The notes beneath the pieces were generated by a model, which saw only the letters and a program-made list of their open reading frames with translations, searched no databases and had not been told where the DNA came from. The position numbers and the translations under genes were made by a program. Positions 1-13,056 of a stretch of 64,000 nt of DNA are shown here, piece after piece (position 1 is the first letter of the stretch; each line of letters starts with the position of its first letter). Source of the DNA: Heliocidaris tuberculata (taxonomy: Eukaryota > Echinodermata > Echinoidea > Camarodonta > Echinometridae); the NCBI GenBank assembly GCA_025618425.1, contig CM046847.1, forward strand, positions 16,513,766 to 16,577,765. Direction: 5' to 3'.

Positions 1-310
1 GAAATGTGAATGTCCGTGATTAATATAAGCACCCTATACTTGGTATAAACGAAAGTGTAAGATTTTCTCGTAAATGTTTATTAAATTATTAGCACAAATA
101 GTGTTTGAAATTGAATTTTCAAATGCGGACAGTTCTTATCCAGTCTATTGACCACATTTGGTTCGCTAGTGATATCAATATCATGTACTTTTCTGATATT
201 TTCAAAATTTTGCACCTGCAGTCGTAATGTTTTTTTATTTTTCTCACATGAAAAAGAAAAACGTTATATTTTTACTTATGTAACTGAAATTAGTAGTACA
301 GATTATGCAC
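1..310. other. AT-rich left edge, no gene seen
   Basis: I see no coding signal here. A short motif resembling GAATGTCCGTGAT at about 9-21 belongs to a scattered motif family that recurs up to about 5.4 kb. Confidence 0.5.
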
Positions 311-314
311 TTAA

Positions 315-855
315 AGGGATAGTCCACCCTGATTACATGTTGGTTTTAAAAGACGCAGAAAAATTAAAGAAGTAGATCAGTGAAGGTTTGAGCAAAATTC
401 GATAAGAAATAAGAAAGTTATGAATTTTTGAAGTTGTAATCAATCAGACACAAATTGGCAACTCCGTGACATATCGTGCAAGCTCCTCTCCCATTTGCCC
501 CGTATCCCAAAAATTATTAATTTCCATTTTCTCTACAGGAAATATTCAGTCATACATGCACCTTAGATATAATCATTGCTCATATGTTTTTACACAAAAC
601 CTGTGTGAAAAAAATCTATTCCTTCATCAAAAACTAAGAAAATGAAAATTTATGAAATTTTCTGTAAGTGACCAAACGGGAGAGGAGCTCGCAAGATACG
701 TCACGGAGTTGCCAATTTGTGTCTAATTGATTACAACTTCAAAAATTCATAACTTTCTTATTTCTTATCGGATTTTGCTCAAACCTTCACTGATCTACTT
801 CTTTAAATTTTCTGCGTCTTTTAAAATCAACTTGTAATCAGGATGGATTATCCCT
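315..855. mobile_element. Fold-back MITE with TTAA flanks
   Basis: Two arms of about 165 bp (315-480 and 695-855) are near-perfect inverted copies: the left begins AGGGATAGTCCACCCTG and the right ends with its complement. TTAA sits immediately outside both ends (311-314 and 856-859), which fits a TTAA target duplication as in Kolobok or piggyBac elements; a TA duplication cannot be excluded because the ends are T/A-rich. There is no transposase, so this is a non-autonomous element. A copy lacking its left end lies at 30148-30565 and a related element at 54766-55336. Confidence 0.8.
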
Positions 856-859
856 TTAA

Positions 860-1497
860 AGAAAAAACATTTTACTTCATCCCCTCTGATATATGTGAGC
901 TCTTACAGGTATTCAAACCTAACATACTTTTCATCACGGAAGTTCTCATATCCCTCACGGATGTTCTAAATGAGTATTATGGCCATTTTCTTTGAAGATA
1001 ACACAACAATTTTTATTTGGTATTCAACATAATTGGTTAAAATTTTGACAACACATTACAGAACAGGAACACTAAAATGCATCAGATCACAAACTCGAAA
1101 CATGACTTACATCTTCTACTTGTCAGAAATATCATACATCTCCCAACTTTCGGAAACAGAACAAAATTCAGTGAGCTAATTTCACTTAAAACATTTCAGA
1201 GCAATCACAAATATTCCTGATGACATGAAATATATAAGTATTTTCAGCGTTTAGTGAATTCGGTCAAATATCTTTCCCGTTTCGGCAGATATTGTTAATC
1301 TCACGGACATTTGCAAGATATTCATGGAAGTTCGTAATATAACATGAATATAATCATGGCGTTAATAAGGTAACTCCATGTAATGAGATCAAGAAATCTC
1401 TCACTGAACGTTCATACAAGTTATCATTAGCTCAATATAACTATTAATTAGAGTCAACTAGAGCTATCATGAAAGTAAGACCACTGCATCTGACCGG
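860..1497. other. AT-rich intergenic DNA with CACGGAnGTTC motifs
   Basis: No gene is visible. Several copies of a motif like TCACGGAAGTTC occur (near 937, 955, 1300 and 1325), part of a scattered set also seen at 4.3-5.4 kb. Confidence 0.45.
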
Positions 1498-1503
1498 TCA
1501 CAT

Positions 1504-2366
1504 GTCATTTTTCCGAAGGTCCGTTTTTCCGAAGGTTCGTTTTTCCGAAGGTTCGTATTTCCGAAAATTCGTTTTTCCGAAAATGAAATAGGATTCATAA
1601 TTCTGAAGGTTCATATTTCCGAAAATGAAATGAGGTTCATACATGTAAATCCGAAAATGAAATAATGTTCGTATTTCCGAAAATGAAAAAGGGTTCATAA
1701 TTCCGAAGGTTCATATTTCCGAAAATGAAAAAGGGTTGATAATTCCGAAGGTTCGTATTTCCGAAAATGAAATGAGGTTCATAATTCCAAAAATGAAATA
1801 ATGTTCGTATTTCCGAAAATGAAAAAGGGTTCATAATTCCGAAGGTCCATATTTCTGAAAATGAAAAAGGGTTCATAATTCGGAAAATGAAATAGGGTTC
1901 GTATTTCCGAAAATGAAATAGGGTTTGTATTTCCGAAAATGAAAAAGGGTTCATAATTCCGAAAAATCAATAGAGCCCTACTCAACTTTTTGGAATTACG
2001 AACCTTCGGAATTATGACCCCTTTTTTAATTTTCAGAAATACGAACCCTATTTCATTTTCCAAATTATGAACCATATTTCTTTTTCGGAAATACGAACAC
2101 TATTTCATTTTTAGAATTATGATCCCTATTTCTTTTTCGGAAATACGAACCCTTTTTCATTTTCGGAAATAAGAAACTACAGAATTATGAACTCTATTTC
2201 ATTTTCGGAATTACGAAGTTCGGAAAAATGAACCCTATATCTTTTTTCGGAATTATGAACCATATTCTATTTTCAGAATTATGAACCCTTTTTCATTTTC
2301 GGAATTATGAACCCCCAGGCATGGGAAATTAGTGTTTCGGAATTATGAACCTTCGGAAAAACGAGA
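1504..2366. repeat. Inverted (head-to-head) minisatellite
   Basis: From 1504 to about 1965 the sequence repeats units built from TTCCGAAAATGAAA and GGTTCATAATTCCGAAGG. From about 1985 to 2366 the same units run in reverse complement (GGAATTATGAACC, TTTCATTTTCGG). The outer ends are also inverted copies (ATTTTTCCGAAGGT versus ACCTTCGGAAAAA). The whole block can fold into one imperfect hairpin about 860 bp long. The open frames here, such as the Phe/Ile/Asn-rich minus-strand ones, are products of the repeat and not genes. Confidence 0.85.
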
Positions 2367-2525
2367 TGCCCTCGATGGGCAAAGATGGGTCAGGTGAGTC
2401 ACCGCCAGGTTTGTTTGACAGGCCGAGATGTTTACTTGACAGACCAGTCAGCTTTGGGCTTTGCAGCCGCCCCTACTCCATCCCTTCCCATGTCCAGCTT
2501 CGAAATACGACCATGTGCTTTTGTC

Positions 2526-2739
2526 CTAATGCGTTGGAGCATATATCCATCTTCTCTCCTTTTCATCTTCATCTAATTGTTTACATATTTTTCTATAACT
2601 TTTCTTTTTTCTCTTTGCCTCTTGGCTGTTATACGCAGTTTCTGTGAGCTCATCTCTCTTCCGTTGATGATACTCTGCCTGAGACTGAGCGGCTGACTTT
2701 TTAATCAATTTTCTTGGACGTGGCATGATCAGTGAAACT
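2526..2739 (-). CDS. Possible start exon of an unrecognised basic protein
   Basis: A minus-strand frame starts at 2726 with MPRPRKLIKKSAAQSQAEY and runs 66 residues to a stop at 2526. It is strongly basic (Arg/Lys runs) and Glu-rich. Just upstream on the minus strand is a good splice acceptor (CACTTTATTTTGCAG, exon starting at 2739), so the ATG would lie 13 bases into an exon. Short basic N-terminal exons beginning MPR/MPK with a SAAQ-x-Q-x-EY-type stretch are familiar to me from uncharacterised marine-invertebrate proteins, but that is recall and not a match I could run. No convincing splice donor follows; the frame ends near the inverted minisatellite, so this is either the edge of a gene or a truncated remnant. 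Confidence 0.33.
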
Positions 2740-2779
2740 CTGCAAAATAAAGTGACTATGTATGAAGTGAACACCCGTT

Positions 2780-5540
2780 ATGACGACGAAAAATGAATTT
2801 GTTGATATATAAATTCAAATTATTGAAAAGTAAGCTAGGGGATACTTGATTGGCATCTACTGTGAAAGTATGGAGGAAATTATCCATCTCCTTTGGTGGA
2901 ATTCATAACAATCTTTCAAGAATGAACCTCCGAGAGCAAAAAGACAAATCAAATTATATTATAGGGAAATTAGAAGCTAGTTAATAATATATACCTGGTT
3001 TGCCGAGCAAATTTTTTTTTTTTTTCTTTGACCTTTCCAAGAAACCAGACGAGGTTAACGCACTTTGCCGTCAGCAGTCATTGATGAAAGAAAATTTCTA
3101 CTTTTGGGGAACGATTTGTTCCAAATTCTGTCTTATTAGACGTTAGAATGCCGCACAAGAAGTAAGTTGCATTATGAATGTCTTATGTATGTATATGTGT
3201 TGAAGAAAAGATGATATTTTGTGTAGTTAAGGTAAAAAGGGCGATTTATTTGGTTCAGTTCGATGACCGGGTCAATGTCAAGATACCGTTGAAAATGCAT
3301 ATGTGTACAGAAAGCCTATAGTGAAAATAAAGGGATAGATTATGTTAATGAGTTTATTTAGCGTGCGAATGGAGAGGGCGCATGCAGTTAAATGATAAGG
3401 TGATGTGTTTCGCTAAATGAAAGGAATTTAGTTCAGCTTTTGGAAAATGGAAATTTGGTTTTAAAAAACTCAGAGTCAAAGAGTAAATTTAGCAGTTAAT
3501 TATGGTGAAATATGAGTTAATATTATGGATGAAGTTAACTAGGGTTGATGAAATCTAAAGGAACTTGCATAGTCTCCTATTAGTTGATTTTGTGCAAAAG
3601 GCATGATGGTTTAGAGGTTATCATGTTTATGTATTGATAAAAGCATAACAGACAGGAGACAGGGAATCATTTGAGTATAAGTAGTTTATTATTAGAGTCA
3701 AGGAATATGGCAGGTATTTGTGTATGTGTTAGTTTAAGCTAATGCAGTTCTAAAGGGATTACAGATGCATGTTTTTATTTAAAGGGAGCATTAGAAATAA
3801 GTATCTATAAATGTTTTAAACTAAGAATTTCTTTGTTTGGTTTCATACAAGGAATGTTCATGTTTAACAGACGTTTAAAGGCAAGAGGTTAATTGCTTTG
3901 ATGATACACATACTATTCTTAATTCACATGACACAAAGAACTAGTCAATATACACTAGATTTCTGACTTAAAGGAATTTATTTGTGAACTGGTCAGGAGA
4001 TAATACATGCTTTAAATCACACAAGGCAAGCAAACTATCTAAGAGAACAGTTATTAGAAATTTACTGATAGATCAAGTTGGTTAATATTTATATACAGCT
4101 TACTTATGATCTGTTTCTGGTTTTTCTTCTGATTGCAGATTGAATAAATTATCCTTATACAATTACCGGCATTTCTAACAACTGAGCCTAAGTCTCCATC
4201 CTTCGGTGATCCAATACCTTATATTAGTGGTTAGACATTATACTAATAACTGCAAGTGGTATCACACACATTTTAAGTATAACAAGGAAAATAAATAAAA
4301 ATTGAGTTTTCTTACTGAACCTCCGTGAGAAAAACTGATTTAAGTTTCTCATGCAATAAAAATCTTGAAACTCGACCAATTAAAAAAATATTTTAACAAA
4401 ATTATAGTAAGTAGAGCTCACTTTATTCTAACTATCATGCATAATAATTAATCATATCTAAATATGCAATATTAGCATTTAAACTTTAATTTGAAAAAAA
4501 AGTCATAAAATAGATTTTACATACGAAATAGTATCTTAAAAATAAGTCAAATTGTATGCCGACTATGATGTTTCAGTAGTATAAACTATGTAGTCATCAA
4601 ATATCTCTGAAAATCAATCATGCAAAAGGAACTTCCCAAGAAAAGAGCCATTTCAAAACGTATTGATTTTTTTCTTGGAGGTTCGTTGAAACCATTACGG
4701 ACGTTCTGTGTTTAGGAGCACACGCTTTCATAGCCAAGCATAAGCGAATAATAATTGAGAACATTACTCCAACATCAAACTTTCTTGGAAGTCCATTCCT
4801 ACCAAAATAACACAAAAACTGGATCCCCGATGGTATCTTAGATTGCTTAAAGTCACTGATATTAATGAGTATTTCCTGTGGAACCAAAGTTTTTGCATAA
4901 CTTTTGTTGTTTCTGTTGCAAATCAGCACACCCACGTGGCTCGTGCGTAACGTCAACGAGTAGGACTATATACCTCTTGCTCTGACCTCTGTGATGAAAG
5001 TGCATTTTGACCTGCGAGCAACACCCAGCAGCTAAAAATTCATTGTAGAATCGTATACCTCACGGAAGTTCGTTTTCCTAACGGAGATGCCAAAACTGTT
5101 CTGAACCCGTCAAAAATCAAATTTTCTTGGGAAGACGGGGGGAAAATTTTCAGGAATCATGAATCTATTAGAGATACGTATTTTAATTACCACCAAAAAC
5201 CACTGTCTGAACTTTAACAGGCTCTTTCACCCAAAAAAGTATATTGAACTTCCGTGAGGGGAACCCAGTATAATATTACGTAAATTGTTGTCATTTCTTT
5301 AATAATGCACGTTATTTCCTGATTTTTTCTAGAAATGTTCTTCGTATTATAGTCTTTGATTTGCCATTGGTCATGCTGTATCTCTTATAGTAGAATTCTT
5401 TTCAGAAATCATAAAGATATGCTAACGGACGTTCTCCTTTGTTGGCCATTTAATGTTTTAATTAACCCTGTGACCTACTACATGTACCTATCAAACATAT
5501 AAATAATTATATATTTACTGAAAGCCCTTCACTTACTCTT
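2780..5540. other. AT-rich intergenic DNA, no gene recognised
   Basis: A 112-residue minus-strand frame (4618-4956) has no recognisable domain and is probably chance. Copies of the CACGGAnGTTC-type motif appear near 4318, 4690, 5055, 5244 and 5423 in both orientations. A poly-T run lies near 3010. Confidence 0.45.
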
Positions 5541-8500
5541 TCAGATGACACCAAAATATATAAAAATAAATAGGAATAGAAACGAATAGGGCCGTTAGAA
5601 ACACACTGAAGTCAGGAAATGAACAAATTGGTACATTTTTCAAAATCCTGACCCATATACAAAACTTCAGCACAATAAAGGAGATCCAATTCTTACATGT
5701 TTTGCTTTTGTTTTCCTGCTTCACCACAGAGCAATCCTGTGATTCATATATTCTTACTGAACACTCCTCTCTTTGTCTCAACCTATAGTTACAACCAGTT
5801 TTAAAGAAACAAGCTTTTGCTCTGTGCCCTGTCCTAATACAACAGCTGGATAGATGTTAAAAGTAGAACAATGATTATTTTCAAAAAAGTGCAGTTGACA
5901 TATCTATTCAGTTGAGAGGGAAGGTAGATAAATAAACAAAATCCTCAAAAACTGAAAAGGGCTAACCTTGCAATTTATTTTCCCAACCCTCATCAGATTT
6001 AGTTTGGTCAAGTTTTACAAAACCAAGTTCATTCTCTTCTAATAGGATATCATTAGAGAATAATAGACTTTCTATAAACTAGCTGCCATATGAATTTTAA
6101 AGGAGGAGAGTAATAGATAAAAATAGATATCAAAGGGCCTGAATGAGAGACTAACCATCAAAGTCATATTTCCACCCATGATTGACACAGAAACCTTGAC
6201 TCCTAAGGTTAAAAACATTCAACTTATTCTTAAACGATGTGACAAATAACTAGTTATCCCCTCCTAGATCCTAGATGATGTTACTCCCAGATGGCATTCC
6301 AGGTGACCTCGGCAACCAATGTCAACATCACCTAGCCACACCTGGTTAACTCGCCAAAGCTATGATTATGAAATCAACACATTACTCTCCATTCATTTAC
6401 CAATGAGATTGACAAATTGGAATACTGCACATTCACATTTCCACAATAGGTTTCCCAGATGTATCGAGGGTTAAGGTCTCCTGAAAACCTTGACTTCAGC
6501 AGCTAGACTGTTGCGCCAATAAAATTCTTTTGCTATCCATCATGCAATTCATAAATCCATGATGGTGAATTCCTTCAGTAATATAACATCTTCAAATTTC
6601 TCTGTGCTTTTTGTCAGTTTGTTTGACAATTTTGAAATGCTAGGGATGCTTTTCAAATTGCATTTCAGGCTTTTTAAAAGCTCTTTGGATTAAACTATCA
6701 GGAAAGGAAATGTGCTGGTAATAAAGTAATTGTGTGCAGAATGTATGAAAGCTCTGTGATGTTGAGCTTCTTCACATATCAAGGTTACCTTTTCCGAATT
6801 TGAAAGAAAGTGTTTGTAAGATCATCACAAAGGTAAGCCACATAACTTCTCTTAACATTTCTTTATGAATAACTGCAAACCTGGCCCCCTAGTCAGTTTG
6901 AAATGTCAGACTGCAATAGAGATAAATTTACAGTTTTTTTGACAAGTGTATAACCATTCTGCGATCTGAACATCTAGGAACTTTAGTCATGATTTTGGCC
7001 CCCTGCAGCGGCTGGGTGAAAACAATAGCTTGGCAATGCATAGCAACGCAGCATTTTGCATTGACTTTGCACGCTCTTTGACTTTGTGACAATGATTTCT
7101 CCTTTTCTCCATCAAAATGCAGAAAATTTGATGTGCCATAGGTTGTCACAACCATAATATGATGCAGGGAAAATCTTTCTTTTTGTATTTTTCCTGATCG
7201 CGTTAAATACCATGAAAGATGGAAAAAATGGGTAATGCAATCGAAATCGGCAGGAAAAATCCAGCTAACAACAAATGCTGGCAAGCGACGAAATACACAT
7301 ACACGTTTGTTCGGATGATTTTATAATAGGTATATATCTTACTGATATTTAGCTTTAGTTTTATATATAGATTTCAAAGACAGAAAAGGTGTCATGGGAA
7401 ACAAAAACAAAAACTCGCTCATGCAGCTGTTCAAAGTACCCTATCGGTACGGTATTGGACTTTTTACAGTCCCACCTACTCAGTTTTGTGAAAGTTTTTT
7501 TTTTTTTTTTTTTTTTTAATTCCCTGAATATGACATCAACCACTCCTACAAGTATGAGGTATCCTGCCAGGAGTGAATTTCCGATGATGTTCACTGTGCA
7601 AGAGTCGTTCTTCGTGCATGCAAATTGAATGCAGTGGATTTACTGCACGCAAACGCTACGTGTGGGACCGAAGTCAACTAAGTGCGACGTTCCAGCGGAC
7701 CATGCTTTCACCCACTGAGGCATTACTAGGGTCGTAGTTAGGATCATAGGAAGGAAGTGATGTCACATCAACTCTATAAACTGGATTTATTACACTTCAA
7801 GAACGCACTCTGATATTGTATGAAACTTCAAGCTTTTTGGTTCATTTTCTTTGTTCCAATATATGAATCTCCGCATTTAATTGCAACTGCCATGTCTACT
7901 TCATTTCCCACTTTATTTTTTTTACTTTCACATATTCTTCTCCCTTTTCTAAATCCTTTTGCTTTAGATTTTCTCTTCAAACATTCCTTTTCCTTCTTAT
8001 TTTCTATATATGTCCTTATCAATTATACTATCTCATCCACTTATTACATTTAATTTTATCAAAATCTGTTCTATAACTGGAAATACATGTATATATACCA
8101 ATTTGTCACACTAAAAAGTTTTCAAACCATTTTCTACAATATCAATTAACACCACATTAATCATCCAAAGCTACCTTTAAAATGCATTACATTTTCATCA
8201 CTTCCTTGACTTTGACCTAATCTCTGATCTCTTCCTCAAAACCCTTGCAGATAACATTGCGTAGGATAAAAACAAGCTCATCAAAATAGCCGGGATGTTT
8301 GCCAAGAATGTATCACATCCATTTTGTTGATGCAAGCAGTCACTGGGGCTAATCCCCGGCCTCAGCAGATGCACCAAGGAGTTTGGTCATCATGATGCAG
8401 TCCCTATAGCTGTCCTCCACCCCATCCATCCAACCAGGACCATTTTACTGATGACTGATGGCAAATGATGGATGGGAAATGAAGTCAGCACTGCTCGCCT

Positions 8501-9046
8501 GTATCAACTACAAACTCTATCATAAAAATATACATCCAGGCCTATATTTGAATAAAAATCATGGGTAGATTAAGAGTGTAACACCATATCTTCATTTGAC
8601 AGTTGATTGGAAGAAGGGGGGTCCATCACTTCTCTGTCAAGTCATAAATTCTGTGTTTTAATGCCTTTTTATACCATGTAGACATGGACTACCATTTTTT
8701 CAAACCGACAATTTAGATTAGATGCCTGCCTTCTAAATTCCCTCCAATGGGATGTGTGCCAACTTTTTCTTGGCCTACCATATACACATAAGAACAAGGG
8801 GCAGAGAGTTCATACTGTCACTGGGGTCAAGTGGTCAAGAAGTGAATTGATATAATTGCCAATTTGCTTTTCCAGTTATGTGTGAACAGATAACTGCCTA
8901 TAATTATATGGATCAGGATTGGTCTACCAGACTGACACTGAGTTATCTTGTCTTTAACGTTGCAAAGTTCAAATATTCTCAAACAAGATATAAAGCATAA
9001 AAGTTTTTCTTAAATGGTTAGCATAGAACATAATATATCAGCAAAG
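5541..9046. other. AT-rich intergenic DNA, no gene recognised
   Basis: No splice-flanked coding signal or known family was seen. A T-run of more than 20 bases lies near 7495-7518. Short open frames here lack family motifs. Confidence 0.45.
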
Positions 9047-9600
9047 ATTCAGATTCAGATTCAGATTCAGATTCTTTTTATTGATCCATATTTTTAAAAA
9101 ACATAGAAATATGCCCTCCACTGGCAGTACATGAACAAAGTATTACAATAGAGTTACAATATAATAAATACACACTTATGACATATAAATAGCATCCAAA
9201 TTAAACATAAAAAAGAAATATAAACATCTGATAAATAAACATGTAATGCAATAAATTATATGATACAGAATTAACAAACTGTGAGCAGAGAGAGGAGAGA
9301 AGAGACAATGCGGGGCGGGAGAGGTGGAAAGAGAATATAAACAGAAAGTGGGCATGATGAATGAGGGGAAAAGAAAGAAAGAGAATTTGAGATAGAAAGG
9401 GATTTAGACAAAATAAGATTGACATAAGTACAAAGCAATACCTGCATTAAAAACAATATATAATAATGATGAATACATCTAAAACATCTAAAACAGACCG
9501 GCTTTGTGGTGCGTGGCATACGGGAAAGGACAGAGGCAAGAATGGCCGGAGCACGAGGACGGATTATAAGATATGAAATTTGAAGTTTGAGTTGAACTCA
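9047..9600 (-). mobile_element. Probable LINE 3' end with hexamer tail
   Basis: Read on the minus strand, the block ends in an AATAAA-type signal within TGGATCAATAAAAAG followed by a short (AATCTG)n array (9047-9073). A simple-repeat tail is typical of CR1/L2-like retroposons. No reverse-transcriptase frame is preserved, so this looks like untranslated 3' sequence only. Confidence 0.45.
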
Positions 9601-9633
9601 TACAGTGACAAGACACATTAATGGGTTATTATC

Positions 9634-9638
9634 ATCAA

Positions 9639-9691
<53 letters not shown>

Positions 9692-9890
9692 ATTATTATT
9701 ATTATCATTATCATTAGTTATTATCATTAGTTATTATCATTAATATTATTATCATTATAATTATGATGATGATTATTATTATTATAATTATTATTATAAT
9801 AATCATCATCATCATCATTATAATTATCATCACTATGATGATGATGATGATTAATATTATTACTATTATTTTAATTATTATTACTGATAC

Positions 9891-9926
<36 letters not shown>

Positions 9927-10130
9927 TACTACTATTATTATTATCATTATTATTATTATTATTATTATCATCATCATCATTATTGATATTATTATTATTA
10001 TCATAATTATTATTATTATGATATTGATATTATTATATTATTATTATTATTATTACTATTATTATCATTTTATTATTATAATTATTATTATTATTATTAT
10101 TATTATTATTTTAATTATATCATTATCACA
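9634..10130. repeat. (TTA)n/(ATC)n microsatellite, about 500 bp
   Basis: Almost pure ATT trinucleotides with patches of ATC. The poly-isoleucine frames on both strands are artefacts of the repeat. It directly follows, on the minus strand, the 3' end of the LINE remnant at 10190-10690, so it may have grown from that element's microsatellite tail. Confidence 0.95.
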
Positions 10131-10189
10131 GCTATCAACTAATCATCATCATCATCATTGTCACTATTATCAATTAAGGGTTGAATTGC

Positions 10190-10690
10190 TGAAAGACAGG
10201 GCAAAAGTGTCAGCGTCTAACTTTGACATTATACATGTGAATTGCATTCGGTACAAAGGATTGTCTGAAGCGACAGTGGTTACACTTAGGTACGCGAAGG
10301 CGAATACCTGAGCGGTTAAATTCAAAAAGATGATGTAATGGATGTGATGAGTCATTCATTATTGTATGTATTTTGAGTAACGTACGTTTCTCATACAGAG
10401 TACTGATGGGGGGAAGATCTGACTGAATCAACCGTTGTGCAATTTTTCTGGGCCTTTCCAATTTTTTCTGATTTTGTTTTGAGAGATTACCAAAGATGCA
10501 CAAAAAGTTGAATGTCAAGATACTCTGTATAAGAGATTGGTAGAACAGAACTAAGATCTTATTGTCAACACGAAACTCCTTGAGTTTCCTCAGAAAGTAT
10601 AACCTTTGACTCGCCTTGCCTGCTACAATTTGGGAGTTCTTATTCCAGTTAAGTTTATTATCAATAGTTGTTCCCAAGTACTTGAATTCA
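10190..10690 (-). pseudogene. Non-LTR retrotransposon RT, C-terminal fragment
   Basis: The minus-strand frame (10210-10677, about 155 residues) begins with a YLGTTIDNKLNW-type segment, the conserved block just after the reverse-transcriptase core of LINE polymerases (K-Y-LG-hxhD-xxLxW). It continues with RLYFLRKLKEF and LVLFYQSLIQSILTF, the usual helical 'thumb' sequence of these proteins. The catalytic RT motifs upstream are missing, so this is a 5'-truncated dead copy, as target-primed reverse transcription commonly leaves. Its 3' end runs into the TTA microsatellite. Clade assignment is uncertain. Confidence 0.8.
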
Positions 10691-13056
10691 GAAAAAATTC
10701 ATGAAAATTTTGAAGGAAAAGAAAAATGAGCTGAGGTGATCCCATTAAATCTTTATTATATTTGACAAAGTAACTGACTATTTTTATACAATCAACATGA
10801 AAATAAATTGTCCGATACTCATATGACGACATTCTTACTAATGACAAAAATAGTAATTTATAAGGGTGACATCCTATGCCTTAAATATTATGCATTGATC
10901 CTCAACCCTGAAAGCAATAGATCCCCTGAAACTTACTTCAGAGCATATACTTGTCACTAAGTTAAATAACAAACAAACAAACATGAATTGACATGTTATT
11001 CCACATCTTCATAAGATAGCAATGTGCTCCGCTATGTTTAAATATAATCAAAATCAAATACACTAAAAAAAAAAAGATGCAATATAACCATGTAAAAATT
11101 AGAAAGTCTGTTCACAAATGCTACACTGAAATGAAGTCAAATTACTGTGTTCAGAGATTTGGAGCATTATACAACTCAGCAGATTAAATGTGACTCTTTT
11201 TATACAGTGGGTTTTTGGAGGGGTAAGGAGGTCACCAGCCCTCATCCATTGTTTCTTTTCCCTTCTTTGTTGCATATACTGTACATGTACATCAATTCTT
11301 ATTTTATGAAAGGAAAAGACTGCTGCAGGGAACAAAATTACACATGCTGACTAGCCTAACACAGGGGAGCTGTGACAAGTTCTTGTCTTTCCTACTTAAT
11401 ACTCACTTCCTACACTAAGTCTAATGGTATATGCCCACCAATGGTCCATAATCCAAACTTTATGTAATCAAAGACAACAAACTTGGTTTGAAACCAAGTT
11501 AGTGCACTATAGTACCCTTTTATTCGATCTATACAATTAAGTGCATTGGATTGGACTAAGAGCACCAGGTTTCCTGGTTGTTTAGCTACAAGCATATATT
11601 TCCTTTCTTGGTAGTCAGGTAAAATAAACACCAACATCAACATGAACATTGGCCTCTGTGAGCACCATCCATAAATAATAGATGTTGTAACTTGTAAACT
11701 GATTATTTGATTAATTCAAGGTAAAATGTACGTTTTTAAAAGGATAATCCTAAAAATAGTCTGCATAATAACTTTCAATAGTACTCCTTCATTTTTAGCA
11801 TGAAGGACCAAATGGAAGCACTCTGTCCTTCCTTTACCAAGCTTCTGTAGAGGAGCAAAAAACTTTCTTTCTCCTTCACTCAATCTAGCCAGCTTTACTG
11901 CCATGATGTCAAAGAGCTTTGATTATGCTACACTGGAGGTTATCCAGAAATCTGTTTCCAGTAGCCAAGGACATGGCCATGGGTTCAAATTATGGCACAT
12001 CTCTAACCCTTGTGGATTGGGAGGAGGGAGGACAGGAGCTCATCTCCTGGTGCATTGACCATTCAGGTGACAGGCATCAAGGAGAAAATGAAGATTGTCA
12101 GCAAGGCCAATGGTCTCTATATCAAACCAGTTTCCATTCACAATGAATTGAATATTATGTTTAGAACAAGGAATTCCAAATCATGATCACAACATTTCCA
12201 TAAAATTCTCAATTGTGAGGTACAATAACCAAGTGCATCACCTTTTAAATTATTCAGATGAGCTCTTGTACCATCAAAATTCAGAAACACATTTTCTACA
12301 AACAATTTTTTAAAAAGTCATTTAAATTGCCCTAGGGCTAGGGTTGATTTATGAAAAGTGCTTGTGACTGTGTTCAAAAGAAAATAGGAAAAAATCTTTA
12401 CAGTTTCTAGTGGCTGGGTGAATAATTGCATACAATTATGCCCATTACATATTCAGGCTTTCCAAGATGAACTTGAATGCAATCCCAATAGAGCCTACAA
12501 AGCAAGACTATCACACAGCTGGCAGAACTTGTCCTTGACCACTATACACTGTATCATAGAGGGGACGATGACAGATGCTGTAAATATACTACCCTGCTTA
12601 CAGAGACGCCAACATCTTAGCTTGAACTCTGCCTACTTATCGTGGGACTTTGGGGCTATTTCAGGAATGCCTGCAATTTCTCATCAAAAATTACAAACAA
12701 GCTCTTTGCCCTACAGAGATTTTTGTTATTTTCTATACTTTTGGACATAAAAAGTCATTTTTACTGTGGTGATTCTTTTGCTCCTTCATCCCCTGTCATG
12801 CGAGGGGAATACCAAGTGGAGGTTACCAAAACAAAGATGCAGAGAGAAATATGGCCTCTCCATCTTCAAATCACTGGACTTGAGACACAGCATGGTAACA
12901 GTCACACCCCAGTAATACAAAATATCAAGTAAAGTGCAACAATAACTGCACCTTCACTGGTACAAGTACAGAAGGAAGAAATGAATGAGGAGATTTATTT
13001 GGAAATACAATCCATTGGAAGGTTTAGCTGAGCATCATCCAGATAATAATAATAAT
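10691..13056. other. Intergenic DNA with weak coding-like traces
   Basis: No gene was recognised. Between about 11780 and 12150 the plus strand has adjacent coding-like stretches in different frames (for example EGPNGSTLSFLYQASVEEQK, then LTLVDWEEGGQELISW) interrupted by stops and shifts. This could be an old pseudogene, but I could not name a family. Confidence 0.3.

Noticed and set aside
1498..2075. Three overlapping minus-strand frames rich in Phe, Ile and Asn
   Set aside because: They follow the minisatellite unit and have no codon bias or domain.
4618..4956. 112-residue minus-strand frame
   Set aside because: No recognisable motif, no clear splice sites, and it includes copies of the CACGGA-type DNA motif.
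7361..7628. Frames across 7.4-7.6 kb on both strands
   Set aside because: They depend on the poly-T run (Lys or Phe runs) and show no domain.
9714..10311. Poly-isoleucine open frames on both strands
   Set aside because: They are translations of the (TTA)n microsatellite.
11919..12146. Plus-strand frame with VDWEEGGQELISW
   Set aside because: Coding-like in parts but broken by stops and shifts, and I could not assign a family.
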